Assembly: GCF_947179165.1 (NCBI RefSeq)
Contig: NC_077245.1
Span: forward strand, 11,874,740-11,938,739
Length of the DNA: 64,000 nt
Direction: 5' to 3'
From: Solanum dulcamara
Taxonomy: Eukaryota > Streptophyta > Magnoliopsida > Solanales > Solanaceae
Shown: positions 24,470 through 36,624 of the stretch, in pieces
Position numbering within the stretch: the first letter of the stretch is position 1
Layout of the letters: every line of letters begins with the position of its first letter
Position numbers and translations under genes: made by a program
Notes under the pieces: generated by a model
What the model saw: the letters and a program-made list of their open reading frames with translations, nothing else
Told to the model about the DNA's origin: nothing
The model's database searches: none

Positions 24470-27400
24470 ACGACTTTCAACAGTCTTAACTTCTCAGATT
24501 GGTGCAAACAGATCAAATTCCATCTTGGGGTTTGAGATCTTGATGTTGCTCTTTATATTGAGAAGCCAACTGCTATTACTGAAATTAGCAATGCTGAAGA
24601 AAGGTCCTATTATAAGCACTGGGACAGGTTTAATAGATTAGGCTTAATATTCATGCGAATGAATATTGCAGACAACATTAAGACTATTCTTTTCAAAATT
24701 GAGAATGCAAAAGAATTTCTTAAATTTGTGGAAGAATTCTCTCAAACTGCTGATAAGTCTCTTGCTGGGACATTAATGTGTACTTCAACCACTATGAAGT
24801 TTGATTGTTCACGTACCATGCATGAGCATGTCATTGAAATGACAATAATAGCAGCAAGACTAAAGTCCTTAGGAATGAAAGTGGAACAAAATTTCCTTGT
24901 ACAATTTTTCATCAACTCATTATAGTTTGAGTATGGTCCTTTCCAAATGAACTACAACACCATGAAAGAAAAATGTAATGTGCATGGGATGCTAGTTCAA
25001 GAGGAAATAAGCATGAAGAATCAAGGAACTCACTCCATCAACTTTGTAAATCATCAAGGAGCTGGAAAGAAAGGAGAGAAGCATGTTAAGGAAAAACTGA
25101 GGCAACAAAATGTTAATGAATCCTTATCTCAAGTACGTAAGAAGGAATATAAGAATGATAAGTGTCATTTTTGTGGAAAATCTGGACACTTTCAGAAAGA
25201 TTGCCTGAAACGTAAGGCATGATTTGAGAAGAAGGATAAGTCTTGTGCTTTTACATGTCTCGAATCAAATTTAACTAAAGTTCCTTATAATACTTGGTGG
25301 ATTGACTCTGGTTGTACTGTTCTTGTTTCTAATACGATGCAAGGATTCCTTACAATACATATCACAAACCAGAATGAAAGATTTATGTATATGAAAAATA
25401 GAGAGAAGGCTCTAGTTGAAGCTATCGGGACTTATCGTTTGATCCTTGATACTGGGCATCACTTAGATTTATTTGAAACTTGTTATGTACCTTCTCTTTC
25501 GAGAAATTTAGTTTCTTTGTCTAAGTTGGATAAGACTGGTTACTCTTTTAATTTCAACAATGAATGTTTTAGTTTGTTTAAGCAAAATCGTCTCATTGGT
25601 ACTAGTAGTCTTTGTGATAGCTTATATAAATTAAATGTTGATAATTTATTTGTCGAAACATTTTTAAATTTGCATCATAATATTGGAACTAAACGGAGTT
25701 TGGTGAATGAACAATCTGCATACTTGTGGCATAAACGTTTAGGTCACATATCCAAAGAAGACTGGAAAGATTAGTTAAGAATGAAATTCTTCAGATTTGG
25801 ATTTTACAGACCTTAACATTTGTGTGGATTGTATTAAAAAAATAGACAAAACACACAAAAAAGGAGCCACAAGAAGCACACAACTTCTTGAAATTATACA
25901 GACTGATATATGTGATCCTTTTGATATCGCATCTTTTAGTAAGGAAAAATATTTTATCACTTTTACTGATGATTTTTCATGTTATGAATATGTTTATTTG
26001 TCGCATGAAAAATCTCAAGCGATAAATGGTTTAGAGGTATTTATCAACGAGGTAGAAAGACAACTAGACTGAAAGGTGAAAATAATCAGATCAGATAGAG
26101 GTGGTGAATATTATGGAAGTTATGATGAAACTGGACAACACCCTGATCCATTTGCTAAATTTCTTGAAAAGCATGACATATATACTCAATACACAATGCC
26201 AGGCACACCACAACAAAATAGTGTGGCAGAAAGGCATAATCGTACATTAATGGATATGGTTAGAAGTATGTTGAGTAATTCATCTTTACCTCCTTCGTTG
26301 TAGATATATGCTTTAAGGACTGACGTTTACTTATTAAATAGGTTTCCTAATAAAGCAGTTCCAAAGACACCTTTTGAACTCTGGACTGGTAGAAAACCTA
26401 GTTTAAGGTACCTACATGTTTGGGGTTGCCCGACAGAAGTTAGAGTTTATAACTCACAAGAAAAAAATTGGATTCAAGAACAGTCAGTGGTTTCTTCATT
26501 GGTTATTCAAAAAAATCAAAATGGTATAGACTTTACTGTCCAAATCATAATACAAGAATAGTTGAAAATGAAAATGCTAGGTTCATTGAGAATAGTGAAG
26601 TTAGTGGGAGTGAAAAACCACACAATGTGGAAATTAAAGAAGTTAGGGTACATATTCCTCTACCCTGCATTTCTTCTAAAATTGTTGTTCCTGAAATTGT
26701 TATAGAAACTAACAATCAACAAGAACAACAAATTAATGCTCTTATTAATCACACTGAAGTCATAATTAATGAACCTCTTATAGATGAACCAGAAGAAATA
26801 ATATTAAGAAAATCTCAAAGACAAAAGAGATCTGCTATTTCTAATGATTATTTGATATATCTACACGAGTCAGAAATAGATTTAGGAATTGATAATGATC
26901 CAGTTTCATTTTCACAAGCCATTGAAAGTAAGAATTCTGATAAATGGATAGAAGCTATGAAAGATGAGTTGAAATCTATGGAGCATGATGAAGTTTGGGA
27001 CCTTGTTGAATTACCTGAAGGTTGCAAAAGAGTTGGGTGTAAATGGGTCTTTAAGACCAAATGAGACTCAACTAGCAACATCGAACTTCACAAGGCCAGA
27101 TTTGTTGCCAAAGACTTCATTCAAAAAGATGGCATCGACTATAAGGAGACATTTTCACCTGTCTCTAGAAAAGATTCACTCAGAATTATAATGGCTCTAG
27201 TAGCTCATTACGACTTAAAGCTACATCAAATGGATGTGAAAACAATCTTTCTAAATGAAAATTTAGAGGAAGAAGTTTATATGAATCAACCCAAGGGGTT
27301 TTCTATTAAAGAAAAGGAACACATGGTGTGTAAACTTAAGAAGTCAATATACGGACTTAAACAAGCTTTCCGACGATGGTATCTTAAATTTAATGAAACT

Positions 27401-28462
27401 ATTGTCATTTGGATTTAAGAAAAATACCATTGATCGGTGTATATATCTAAAGGTCAGTGGGATTAAGTTTATTATGTTGGTACTATATGTTGATGACATC
27501 TTGCTTGCTACTAATGATCTTGATTTGTTGTACGATATCAAAAAATATCTCTCTAACAATTTTGAAATGAAAGATATGAGCGAGGCATCCTATGTGATTG
27601 GAATAGAAATATTTCGGGATAGATCACAGGGATTATTAGGGTTGTCTCGGAGAGCCTATATTAATAAAGTGTTAGAGAGATTTAGAATGGAAAAATGCTC
27701 ATTAAGTTCCGTTCCAATTCAGAAAGAAGATAAATTTAGTCTCAATCAATATCCAAAAAATGAATTGGAATGTAAGAAAATGAATGCCTTATGCATCAAT
27801 TGTTGGGAGCCTAATGTATGCCCAGACATGCACGAGACCATATATAAGTTTTACTGATGGGGTGCTGGGCCGTTATCAAAGCAATCCAGGAATAGACCAC
27901 TGGAAGGCTGCAAAGAAAGTGTTGTGATACTTGCAAGGGACGAAAGATCATATGCTCACTTATAGAAGATCTAATCATCTTGATGTGATTAGATATTCAG
28001 ATTCAGATTATGCTAGTTGTGTGATACAAGAAAATTCATATTTGGATATTTGTTCCTGTTAGCTGAAGGAGCAATATCATGGAAGAGTTCGAAGCAGTCT
28101 GTTATAGATGCATCCACTATAAAAGCTGAGTTTGTGGAATGCTTTGAGGCCACAGTTCAAGCTAATTGATTACGAAAATTTATTTTAGGACTTGGACTAG
28201 TCGACAATATTTCCAGGTTGCTGAAAATTTATTGTGATAATACTGCAACTGTTTTCTTCTAAAAAAATGATAAGTATTCAAAAGGTTCCAAGCATATGGA
28301 ATCGAAATACTTTTCGGTTAAAGAAGAAGTCCAGAAACATAAAGTGACAATTGAACATATTAGCAACAAGCTTATGATTGTTGATCCTTTGATGAAAGGA
28401 TTACTGCCCAAAACATTTGTTGAGCATGTTGAAAGAATGGGTCTTATTGATAGCAATGAATA
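24470..28462 (+). pseudogene. Broken gag-pol of the nested copia element
   Basis: Recognisable in order: gag (24560-25000), zinc knuckle CHFCGKSGHFQKDC near 25170-25210, protease WWIDSGCTVLVS near 25300, integrase zinc region (WHKRLGHISKE near 25730), and integrase core (TDDFSCYEYVY near 25970; PGTPQQNSVAERHNRTLMDM near 26200). RT follows (LHQMDVKTIFLNENLEEEVY near 27220; YGLKQAFRRWY; YVDDILLATND near 27490), then RNase H with KHMESKYFSVKEE, ending at IDSNE* near 28462. At least eight in-frame stops or shifts separate the pieces. Confidence 0.92.
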
Positions 28463-28825
28463 ACTTTATGTAAAGATTTCATTATGTTTATGCAATTGAC
28501 ACTTGGCTCAACTATATATATGTTTCTGTTATTATATATTTTTTCTTGTACATATTATGTTGAGAATGCCGATAACATATTTTTGCTTAGGTAAAGATAT
28601 ACTAAGCATTATGATTGGACCATTACGTATTTAAAGGCTGTGTTAGGTAATCGATTAATATTGTAGTACATGAAAGGAATTATGTCGAGATGTGATGTAT
28701 GACCACCATGACTCATATTAGTTGATTTATTCGATAACAACAAATGATGTTGGATTTAACATTATTGTGCACATGATGAATGACATATTTATTAAACGTT
28801 TAAGAATGTGTGCCAAGTGGGAGAA

Positions 28826-29267
28826 TGTAAGTTATGGCTCACTTTGGTTTAATAAATTATGTAGCTAATATCCTATCTGAATTAGAGATGGCAAGTTACC
28901 TATTGGTTGTAAAACTGCTAATCTCTTACGTTGATGGAAACGTAAAAAGTAACTGTCAAAGGAAACTCTCTTATTAAAGGGTACTCTCTCTCTCTGCCAA
29001 ATAATATAGCCCGTTCTATCAAAATTATTCTGAGAGTTTAAGGCAAGGAAGAGAGGTAACTTTTGAAGAAAAACAATTAAAGAAGACTTCCTCTCAATTC
29101 AAGTCAAAATTCACAAAGAACGATATGGCTGATTCCGGTATGTTCTTTTGACTGAATTATTATAACTGTTGATATATGTGAAAATCAGATAGTTTCACGA
29201 TCCTGAATAATTTATAGGATTTTCTGATTAGATTGTTTATGCTTTTACAATTTATTAAATCCTTGCA
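28826..29267 (+). repeat. 3' LTR of the nested copia element
   Basis: TGTAAGTTATGG... to ...CCTTGCA, 442 bp, preceded by the purine tract at 28815-28825 and followed by the duplicated GGCAA. Confidence 0.93.
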
Positions 29268-29510
29268 GGCAAGCCTTCCATGAAATCTATAGTGATAACT
29301 TCTCATTTTCACTTAGGACTAACAGAAATCGGAGCTAGATTTTTTATGTTTACGCTTGACTTGTTGACAATTCAAACGAGTTACATGGTCAAATATGTTT
29401 CTTTTCACGCTCTTCCATCTTTGGTACATCTTTGTAGCTCCTAGGAGAATAAAATAGTGATAACTATTAGCATACTCCATGACAGCCTGCCTCAAATCTT
29501 CCACGCCGAG
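29268..29510 (-). pseudogene. Ty3/gypsy integrase relic, zinc-binding part
   Basis: Minus strand: SYHYFILLGATKMYQRWK, a degraded H-x-GATKMY segment, followed by RLNCQQVKRKHKK, the NCQQVK end of the gypsy HHCC domain. It is the upstream half of the integrase whose core is at 22440-22925. Confidence 0.85.
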
Positions 29511-30638
29511 TACACAAACAATCTAATTTTTTTCAAAAAGGGTAATTGAGTTTTTAAGGTTTTCTCTCAAAACATTCTTATATCAATTTTTTAAATAAAT
29601 TTTGGTTCATCTCAATTAATTCTAAGAAGTACCTATGACCTCTCGTCGGCCAAGATCACAAAACCAAAGTTCCCTAAAGTTTTGTGAAGTCATATGTAAT
29701 CTGTGGTGTAAACAGCACATTTAAAACATTACTTTGGTGCAAATGTATTTTACTTTCTTACTTTAATTTCTCAAACATTTAAAACAGATACTAGCTTAAT
29801 ACATTTGTTTTGGTTGGTGATTAATGATAGTACCTTTGACAGAACAAGGCCATGTGATGCAAAAAGAGGTCAACCAATTCGCTAGTCGGAACTTTCTTGC
29901 CATGAATCATTGCCATATTCAGCCAGAAAACAGGGCCGCCACTTTTCAACAACCGACGTATTCTATTATAACATCTACTTGATTTGATAATGCAGGTCTT
30001 GCAAAAATAAAAATAGAAAAATCAAGGTGTTTATGTACTTACATTTTTTGAATAACAATTGGTATTTGGATCGATTTGAGCACATCTTGACCGTTATACT
30101 AAGTATATATTATCTTCATCAGCATAAGTATGGAGTAATTCTATCTACAAGATAAGATATAATTAGAAGACCATATAATATAAAAGACAAAAGTACAAAT
30201 TATGATACAAAACTTGGATTAATGCAAGTACTTAAATAAGATGAAATGGGAAGACATGATAATGCAGAAATTCAGCCGCAGAATTGAAGGACAAGGAGGT
30301 ATATCCACAGGCTTGCTTACAACTTTATTAGGACGGAAGAATCTTAATTGGTGCAATTGTACATAATATATTTACATAATGTTCGATTACCTTATCTCAT
30401 TCCTCAATCAATTAAAAACAACAATTTGCCCTACTTTTTTACAATTTATAAACTACCAAGTACAAACTTCAAAAATAACACATATTACCTTATACTACTA
30501 TATATATATATATATATATATAGAATTGTGTACATTAAAGATGAACAACCAAAAGGCGTCTTCAAATTACAAAGACAACGCTCATTTTTTGATAGAATCA
30601 TCTATGAAAATACTTACGAAGAAATGAATGTCATCCCT
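29511..30638. other. Intergenic sequence downstream of the kinase gene
   Basis: No coding region. A (TA)n run lies at 30504-30522. Part of an inverted repeat occupies 30163-30351 (separate entry). Confidence 0.5.
30163..30351 (-). repeat. Inverted repeat, left copy (partner 34553-34740)
   Basis: Its reverse complement matches 34553-34740 over about 185 bases, for example AAGTTGTAAGCAAGCCTGTG and TTATTTAAGTACTTGCATTA are exact in both. Identity is high by eye with scattered substitutions. It lies beyond the 3' end of the kinase gene. Confidence 0.85.
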
Positions 30639-31781
30639 TTAACATGTTGAAATTCCATTCAGAATCTCGACGACTTCATTCATGGGAGGCCTAGCGTGAC
30701 AATTTTCATTAGCACACATCATGGCAATCCTAAAATACTCAACAATTGCACTTTCTTTCAAGTCAGCCTTTGAAAGATTGACATCAACCATTTCCATATA
30801 CCTTTCTTGCTCTACCATACTACTAATCCAATTGACAAGCCTAATTTCATGACCATCTTCTCCTGTAAATGGGAAATTAGGACGCCTCCCTGTGACAATC
30901 TCTAACATTAACACACCAAAACTATAAACATCTCCATTTGTTTTTGCCATTGGTGCACCATTAATGTACTCTGGTGGCATGTACCCCATTGTTCCTGCTA
31001 CTTGTGTTGATACATGTAAATGTGACCCTTGAATTCTCCTAGCCAATCCAAAATCAGCAATATAAGCTTCAAAATTTCCATTTAATAAGATGTTACTAGC
31101 TTTGATATCTCTATGGATGATTGGAGTATCCAAATTATGCATATAAGCAAGTCCCTTAGCTACTCCTTTAACAATTTTAATCCTTGTTCCCCAATTTAGT
31201 GGACTCCATGGCATTGATTCCAACATATCCGATGTCGATGACGTGTCGTAAAGCCATTGATCAAGACTACCTTTTTCGATGAACTCGTAAATAAGGACCC
31301 GGTCACAACCCGTGGAGCAATACCCGAGCATTTTGACTATATTCTCGTGTTGGATCTTACCTAGGGTTTCCATCTCGGCCCGATATTCCCGGAATCCTTG
31401 AAAAGCATCGGCGGAGAGCTTCTTCACGGCGACGGTGATGCCGGAGTTCAGCTTCGCCTTGTATACCATCCCGAAACTCCCGTCGCCGATGATGAGCTCC
31501 GGTGAGAAATCTCGGGTCGCGTCGGCGAGCTCCTTCATGGAGATTTGATGCAGAGATGGGTCAAATGTTGCACTTTCAGTCACGGCGATGGATGAAAGCT
31601 CCGTATTTCTACTAGCTATCGCCCGGGTGTTTCGGGTCCGGCTCTGGGGATGATTCAGGGTCTCTTCAATACGACGACGTTTGATAGGGTCTCTGCAGAA
31701 AACATAGAGAGCAGTAAAGATCAAGATGACTGCAACGAAGCTGGAAGCCGCAGCTATAAAAGCTTGAAGTGGAGGATCCAT
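30639..31781 (-). CDS. Membrane-anchored receptor-like Ser/Thr kinase without ectodomain
   Basis: 380 aa, intronless. Residues 8-28 form one hydrophobic segment followed by a basic stop-transfer stretch (RDPIKRRRIEE), so the kinase should face the cytosol. Kinase features: glycine loop GDGSFGMVYKA (99-109), catalytic Lys120 in VAVKK, HRD at 223-225 with the following lysine (an RD kinase), DFG 243-245, PPEY 269-272, and DVYSFGVLMLEIVTGRRP. All catalytic residues are present. The domain resembles those of LRR receptor kinases of the PSKR/PSY1R/EMS1 type, but only about seven residues precede the membrane span. An overlapping upstream ORF may limit translation. The exact subfamily and ligand are unknown. 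Confidence 0.93.
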   Translation of the reverse strand: MDPPLQAFIAAASSFVAVILIFTALYVFCRDPIKRRRIEETLNHPQSRTRNTRAIASRNTELSSIAVTESATFDPSLHQISMKELADATRDFSPELIIGDGSFGMVYKAKLNSGITVAVKKLSADAFQGFREYRAEMETLGKIQHENIVKMLGYCSTGCDRVLIYEFIEKGSLDQWLYDTSSTSDMLESMPWSPLNWGTRIKIVKGVAKGLAYMHNLDTPIIHRDIKASNILLNGNFEAYIADFGLARRIQGSHLHVSTQVAGTMGYMPPEYINGAPMAKTNGDVYSFGVLMLEIVTGRRPNFPFTGEDGHEIRLVNWISSMVEQERYMEMVDVNLSKADLKESAIVEYFRIAMMCANENCHARPPMNEVVEILNGISTC

Positions 31782-31903
31782 GGAAGAAATAAAGTAAAAT
31801 TAAAAGCAAAAGTGGGTTTTTCTTTTTCCGATTGGTTGATAAGAATGATAGGAAAGATGGAAATTGGCGGATTAGAGAAAGAAGGAAAAGGAGAAGCCGC
31901 CAT
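31754..31903 (-). promoter_or_regulatory. Upstream ORF overlapping the kinase start codon
   Basis: An ATG at 31903 opens a 49-codon frame that stops at TAG 31754-31756, inside the kinase coding region and in a different frame. If the transcript begins upstream of 31903 this would compete with the main start at 31781. The peptide is hydrophobic and matches no family I recognise. Confidence 0.5.
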
Positions 31904-32264
31904 TAACGGGTGAGGAAGATGGGGTTTTGAATGAAAGAGAAGATGCTGGCTTGTCTGAAAGCGTGGACTGGGATTGCGGTCAACGGTCCATACAGTAGAA
32001 TTTCATTATACTTCTACTAACAGTAGTATGCCCACTAGTAATCTCCGATAAAAAAAAATTGCTTTCATATAAACTATTAGATAAGTTTAATACAACGAAC
32101 TTTGGGTTTTAAGGGAAGTATGAATAGAAAATAAGAATTAAAAAATGTGGGGAAATAAAATGAAGATAAAATAAAAAGTTATTTTTTTATTATTGATAGA
32201 AGAAAGAAAAAGTTTTATTTTTATATTAGGAAAGATTTCCTTTTAACTCATAAAGAGTTAAGTA
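31904..32264. promoter_or_regulatory. Upstream region of the kinase gene
   Basis: AT-rich sequence upstream of the kinase leader. No TATA box could be chosen with confidence. Confidence 0.35.
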
Positions 32265-32990
32265 AAGGGTACCCTTGCACTGCCATTGTCGTTCGCTCGG
32301 TTCGGCTTTAACAAATGATGTGATTGATTAATAATTTTTAGATAAAATTTATTTATCAATCTCATTAATTAATTTTTTTCTTTAATACTAATCCGTTAAT
32401 TATTAATTAATTAATTTATTCATTAAATTAATTTGAATTAATTAAATAGCGAAATTAATAACGGAATTAACTAATTTGCAAAACGGTATTAATTTAAAAT
32501 CACGGATTCGAAAAGGACCTGTTCCTTCCGAACATGTATTTCCATTCGCAGAAGGGACCTATTCCTTCCGAACAGATGCTTCCCTTCGCAGATTTAGAAA
32601 GGACATGTTCCTTCTTAACAGATACTTTCCTTCCCAAAAGAAACCTTGTTGACTATAAATAGAGAGGCTTCCTCTCAGTTTTGATCATCGAAAAATTTCT
32701 TCTCTTCTGCATATATTTTCTTATAAACAAAGTTGTGTCTTTGTGTGATCACGTTGCTGTTTTTTGAGTTCGCTGATATTATCGAAATTTAAGGTACCAC
32801 TACTTCTTTAATGTTCTATCCGTTTTATCATGGAGGAAATAATCTATAACCTTAGGTACAGTGAAGTGATTAAATTCCTTAAGGATACACAATAAATTCT
32901 GTAGACTTGAATATTATTTTACTTTGCATATTTAGTGTTTCTGGTTTACTAACCTTAATATAGGAGATAACACTCATCTAGAAGGAAGGA
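32265..32990 (+). mobile_element. LTR-like remnant with U3-type tandem repeats
   Basis: A block with the organisation of an LTR and leader: an AT-rich TTAATTAATT section, three related ~43-bp units (32514-32640), TATA box CTATAAATAGAG at about 32654, then a probable transcript start and T-rich leader. No second LTR, primer-binding site or coding domain was found, so it would be a solo or truncated LTR. Both ends are approximate. Confidence 0.5.
32514..32640 (+). repeat. Three ~43-bp direct repeats
   Basis: Units start AAAGGACCTGTTCCTTCCG, GAAGGGACCTATTCCTTCCG and AAAGGACATGTTCCTTCTT. They lie just upstream of a TATA box, the position of enhancer repeats in LTR promoters. Confidence 0.75.
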
Positions 32991-33089
32991 AGGGAAAAAT
33001 AATGGGGAACTTACATAAATCTCACTAGTTAGTGAGCTAATTATTTAGCTACATTCTATTTTGAAATATTAAGTATTTTACCAAATTTT

Positions 33090-33375
33090 AGTACGTCATG
33101 TATCTTGAAGTACATGATGTCAAAATTAACTGTAATTTGTTTTAGATACATTGTATCCAATTGAATTCACATATATTCGAGATACATAACAAATTTCGCT
33201 CATCTCCCTCGCCTCTCTCCCATCTCGCTCATCACACTCTTATGTATCTGAGATCATATAGATACATGTATTTAATGTGATTTGCATGTATCTGAGATCA
33301 TAAAGATACATGTATTTCGCCTCACTCCCCATCTCGCCTACCTCTCTCCTTGTCTATCTTATAGCAAAAATACAC
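33090..33375. repeat. Degenerate GTATCTGAGATACATGTAT-type repeat
   Basis: Variants of TGTATCTGAGATCATAAAGATACATGTAT alternate with pyrimidine-rich CGCCTCTCTCCCATCTCGCTC blocks. Non-coding. Related text recurs at 41025-41215. Confidence 0.6.
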
Positions 33376-34030
33376 GTATCTAAATATATTTTCTCAATAT
33401 ATAATAAAAAATTCTTAATTAATGATAAGATATACAATGTTTAAAATATAAGTAATAATAATATATATGATAGTGAGTTATATTTAATTAGGTAGTTTTT
33501 TCAAAAATGATCTCTGTTCTCCGTTGAAATAATTTCTTTACTTGTTTTTCTAATTTTTGTTAGGAGGTTTCAGTGCTGCTAGAGCTAGCTATACTTGACT
33601 GAAGACTTTTCAGATGGGAATAGAATTTGGCTCTCTTCATTTTTGCTTTTACAATTTATTATTCTATTTTATTGAAATCTGTTTAATTGGATTGAAATTC
33701 AAGAAAGAAAAAATAATCATTTAGTTTTAAGCCTATCATTAATATTTCTATGATTATAATTTTTTTGAAATTTATGATTTTATATATCATGATATTTCTG
33801 TATAATTCGTGATGGTTTCGAGATATGATAGTTTCGAGATATGAACTTTAGCCAACAATGAAGTATAGCTCAATTTCACTTCAATACGCCAATTGAGATG
33901 AATGAATAGTTTTTAAATTATACATTTCGAAGGGTTGACTACGTGATGTTAAGAGAAGATTTGGATAATTATTTTGAATTAGAATAAGAATTCTTCCTTA
34001 AATCAAGGATTAGAATGAAATATGCACATT
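33376..34030. other. Intergenic, nothing recognised
   Basis: AT-rich sequence without ORFs or repeat boundaries that I could identify. Confidence 0.5.
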
Positions 34031-34292
34031 AAGAGCCCGTTTGGATTAACTTATGAGTTGTTTTCAGTTTTTTTAGTGTTTGACTGATCAACTTAAAATT
34101 ATTTTGTGTTTGAAATAAACCCCCAAAAATAATTGGGTTTGTTTGATTTAGTTTATATAAAACAACTTATAAGCTGAAAATAGATTATAAGCCAAAATAA
34201 TAAGTTGGGTTACCCCAATTTTTTTTAGTTTAAAATAAACACTTTTCAGCTTATAAGGAGCTTAAAAAAAGCTTATCCAAACAGGTTCTAAG
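34031..34292. mobile_element. hAT-like MITE (CCCGTTTGGAT ends)
   Basis: Inverted ends: GAGCCCGTTTGGATTAACTTA at the left, and at the right the complement of GAACCTGTTTGGATAAGC. The interior has repeated AGCTTATAAGC motifs and no ORF. Exact target duplications could not be assigned. A degraded relative is at about 56984-57155. Confidence 0.65.
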
Positions 34293-34552
34293 TGCTTGAT
34301 AAAATGCTCAACTGCATAATCCGAGCCTATATGTTTAAACATTTGGTGAGCATAAGAAATTGTTTACTTAAATTGTGAGCCCTACATGACAGAATGCATT
34401 CATTACATGAGAGAATTCAGTCATGTGTATATATTTGCTCACCACTTTAAGTGACAGAAGATGACTAACTTCTATGATGTGATTTAATTACTTGTATGTG
34501 TGTATTGCTTAAATTTAGTTTAGATACAAAACTTGAATTTAGTTTGATCTAA

Positions 34553-34740
34553 CTCAAATTCTTCTGTCCTAATAAAGTTGTAAGCAAGCCTGTGGATATA
34601 CCTCATTGTCCTTCAATTCAGCGGCAGAATTTTTGCCTTATCATGTCTCTCCATTTCATCTTATTTAAGTACTTGCATTAATCCAAGTCTTGTATCATAT
34701 TTTGTACTCTGTCTTTTATACTGTATGGTCTTAAGTCTTT
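34553..34740 (+). repeat. Inverted repeat, right copy (partner 30163-30351)
   Basis: See the left copy. The pair encloses the kinase gene and 2.6 kb of upstream sequence, 4.2 kb in all. Confidence 0.85.
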
Positions 34741-36089
34741 ACTTAAACTTCAAATATTAGGAGTTGTTAACATATTATTGGGTATTCTTTAAGAGATAGA
34801 TGGACCATTTAAGCCTATCATACCGTGTTGAAGGGTATCGAGATTATAGGTGACAAAACACGTAATTAGAGATAAACTTTCTAGACTTAGTCGGCAGACT
34901 TTGTTAACTCATTTAGCAGTAGCATACTCTTTCTCACACCATTATTTATTTTGTCATTTATGTTATTCAAGAGAATTTTCCAAAGACTTCATATTTTATT
35001 TTAGTTTGTAGATATTCATGACTACTTCTTGTTGGTATTTCAGACATTATTTCGTTAGAGGTTCCTAAGCTATTTCTAGATATTTATGATTTCAAATATT
35101 TTAGCTTTATTTCATTTATTGGGTCATACAATTAAAATGTCAAATAAAAAGTTGGATTGAATTTGGCATCTCAAAATATTGATCATTTATCCATCCAAAA
35201 GTTACTGGGCTGAGACATATTAGACAACAATGAACTAAAAGCATGGTCATTACCCTATCAATTCAATGCTTACCAGTAAGTTTTAAATTATTTATATGTT
35301 TACTTATAAAATGTTTGAATACCTAATATTTTTTTTCCCTGGTATACGATTATATCTAATACATCAAATAAAAAAATATAAATATTTAGATAAAATTTCT
35401 CATCGATCAATCTAGACTGCATATTAATTCAATTTTTAAAGGCTAAACTACTTTATTAGACATATATCACTACCATACATATTGATTTTATCTATACTTT
35501 TAAACAATTACATATATTACCACTAGTTAAAAGTTTTGTACCATATATTAAGAAAGATATTTCATATACACATATTCCTAAAAATTAGCCTAAATTAGTT
35601 ATCTACACAATTAAATCATCCCAATTCAAGCTTTCATGTTAATCAACTCTCTCTCTCTCTCATCAACCTCCACCTCCACCACTGTTTTCTCTCTTCATTT
35701 CTTCTCTCCGCCATGATTTCCACCATTAAAATTGAAATTTGAAACAACATCACAACAATTTGAGATTTCTGTCTATTTAACCACTATTTAAAGTCATATG
35801 TGATAGATTTTTAATTTATTTTGTCTTCTGATTTTTAAAATTCAAGGTAAAACTCCATTGATTTAAAGTTTTCTTAATTTTTTTTCCATGGTTAGTGATT
35901 CTCCAAATGAGAAGGATATTTATTTATTGTTGCTCAAAAAACGACATGGAAATTACCACTCCAATTCTCGATATTTTCAGCCACTCAATTTGAGAATTCA
36001 AAAATGCAACAACTTCAACGAACAAAAGAGAAAGATAGTATGAGAATTTATATCTGATGCAAATGGAAAGATGGTTTATATAATATTTG
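34741..36089. other. Intergenic, AT-rich
   Basis: No gene was found. A (CT)n run lies at 35648-35660 followed by pyrimidine-rich text. It ends at the target site TGATA (36090-36094) of a copia element. Confidence 0.5.
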
Positions 36090-36094
36090 TGATA

Positions 36095-36621
36095 TGTGGG
36101 GTCCAGCCCCTCTTTTTCTTATTCAATTATTGCTGCAAGAAAAAAGGAAGCAGCAAATATTGAATTAAAAATTGTTGCCAATGTTGAATGAAAAAGTAGC
36201 ACAATTTTGTTGACAAAATTGTGAACGGTAAAATGAAAATTTCACCTATAAAAGGAGCTTTTCAGCTCCTCATTCAATACATCCAATTCACAGATAGAGA
36301 GGAAAATATTTGAGCTGTGAGGTATTCCATAAACTATAAGAAAATAGTCCGTGAAGAAAAATAGAGTGTGAATGATATTTTTTGTAAGATGGAAATCAAA
36401 AGAGTATTATTCCTTTTGAGTTTGTGGTATTCTTTTTTAAGTATTGTACTCGGTACTATCCAGTGTAAAATTTCTTACTATAGTGATATCAGTTTCTCCT
36501 CTTGGCTTGTGGTTTTTTCTTATTTGGGTTTTCACGTAAAATTCTTGGTGTCATTATTTTTCCCATTTTATTTCTACTATTTTGACTATATATATTCTTC
36601 TGTTAGTCCGTTTTCCCAACA
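36095..36621 (+). repeat. 5' LTR of the Tnt1-like element
   Basis: 527 bp. TATA box CCTATAAAAGG at about 36246 suggests the transcription start lies shortly after. Very similar to 40429-40964. Confidence 0.94.
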
Positions 36622-36624
36622 AAG

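Larger units (their letters stand above)
22926..29267 (+). mobile_element. Ty1/copia retrotransposon nested in the gypsy relic
   Basis: 6.34 kb with LTRs 22926-23388 and 28826-29267 and a perfect 5-bp target duplication GGCAA (22921-22925 and 29268-29272). A primer-binding-site-like TGGTGTCAGCGC follows the 5' LTR by two bases and a purine tract AAGTGGGAGAA precedes the 3' LTR. Gag, protease, integrase, RT and RNase H lie in order on the plus strand but with many stops and frameshifts. About 1 kb of untranslated AT-rich leader separates the 5' LTR from gag. Confidence 0.95.
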
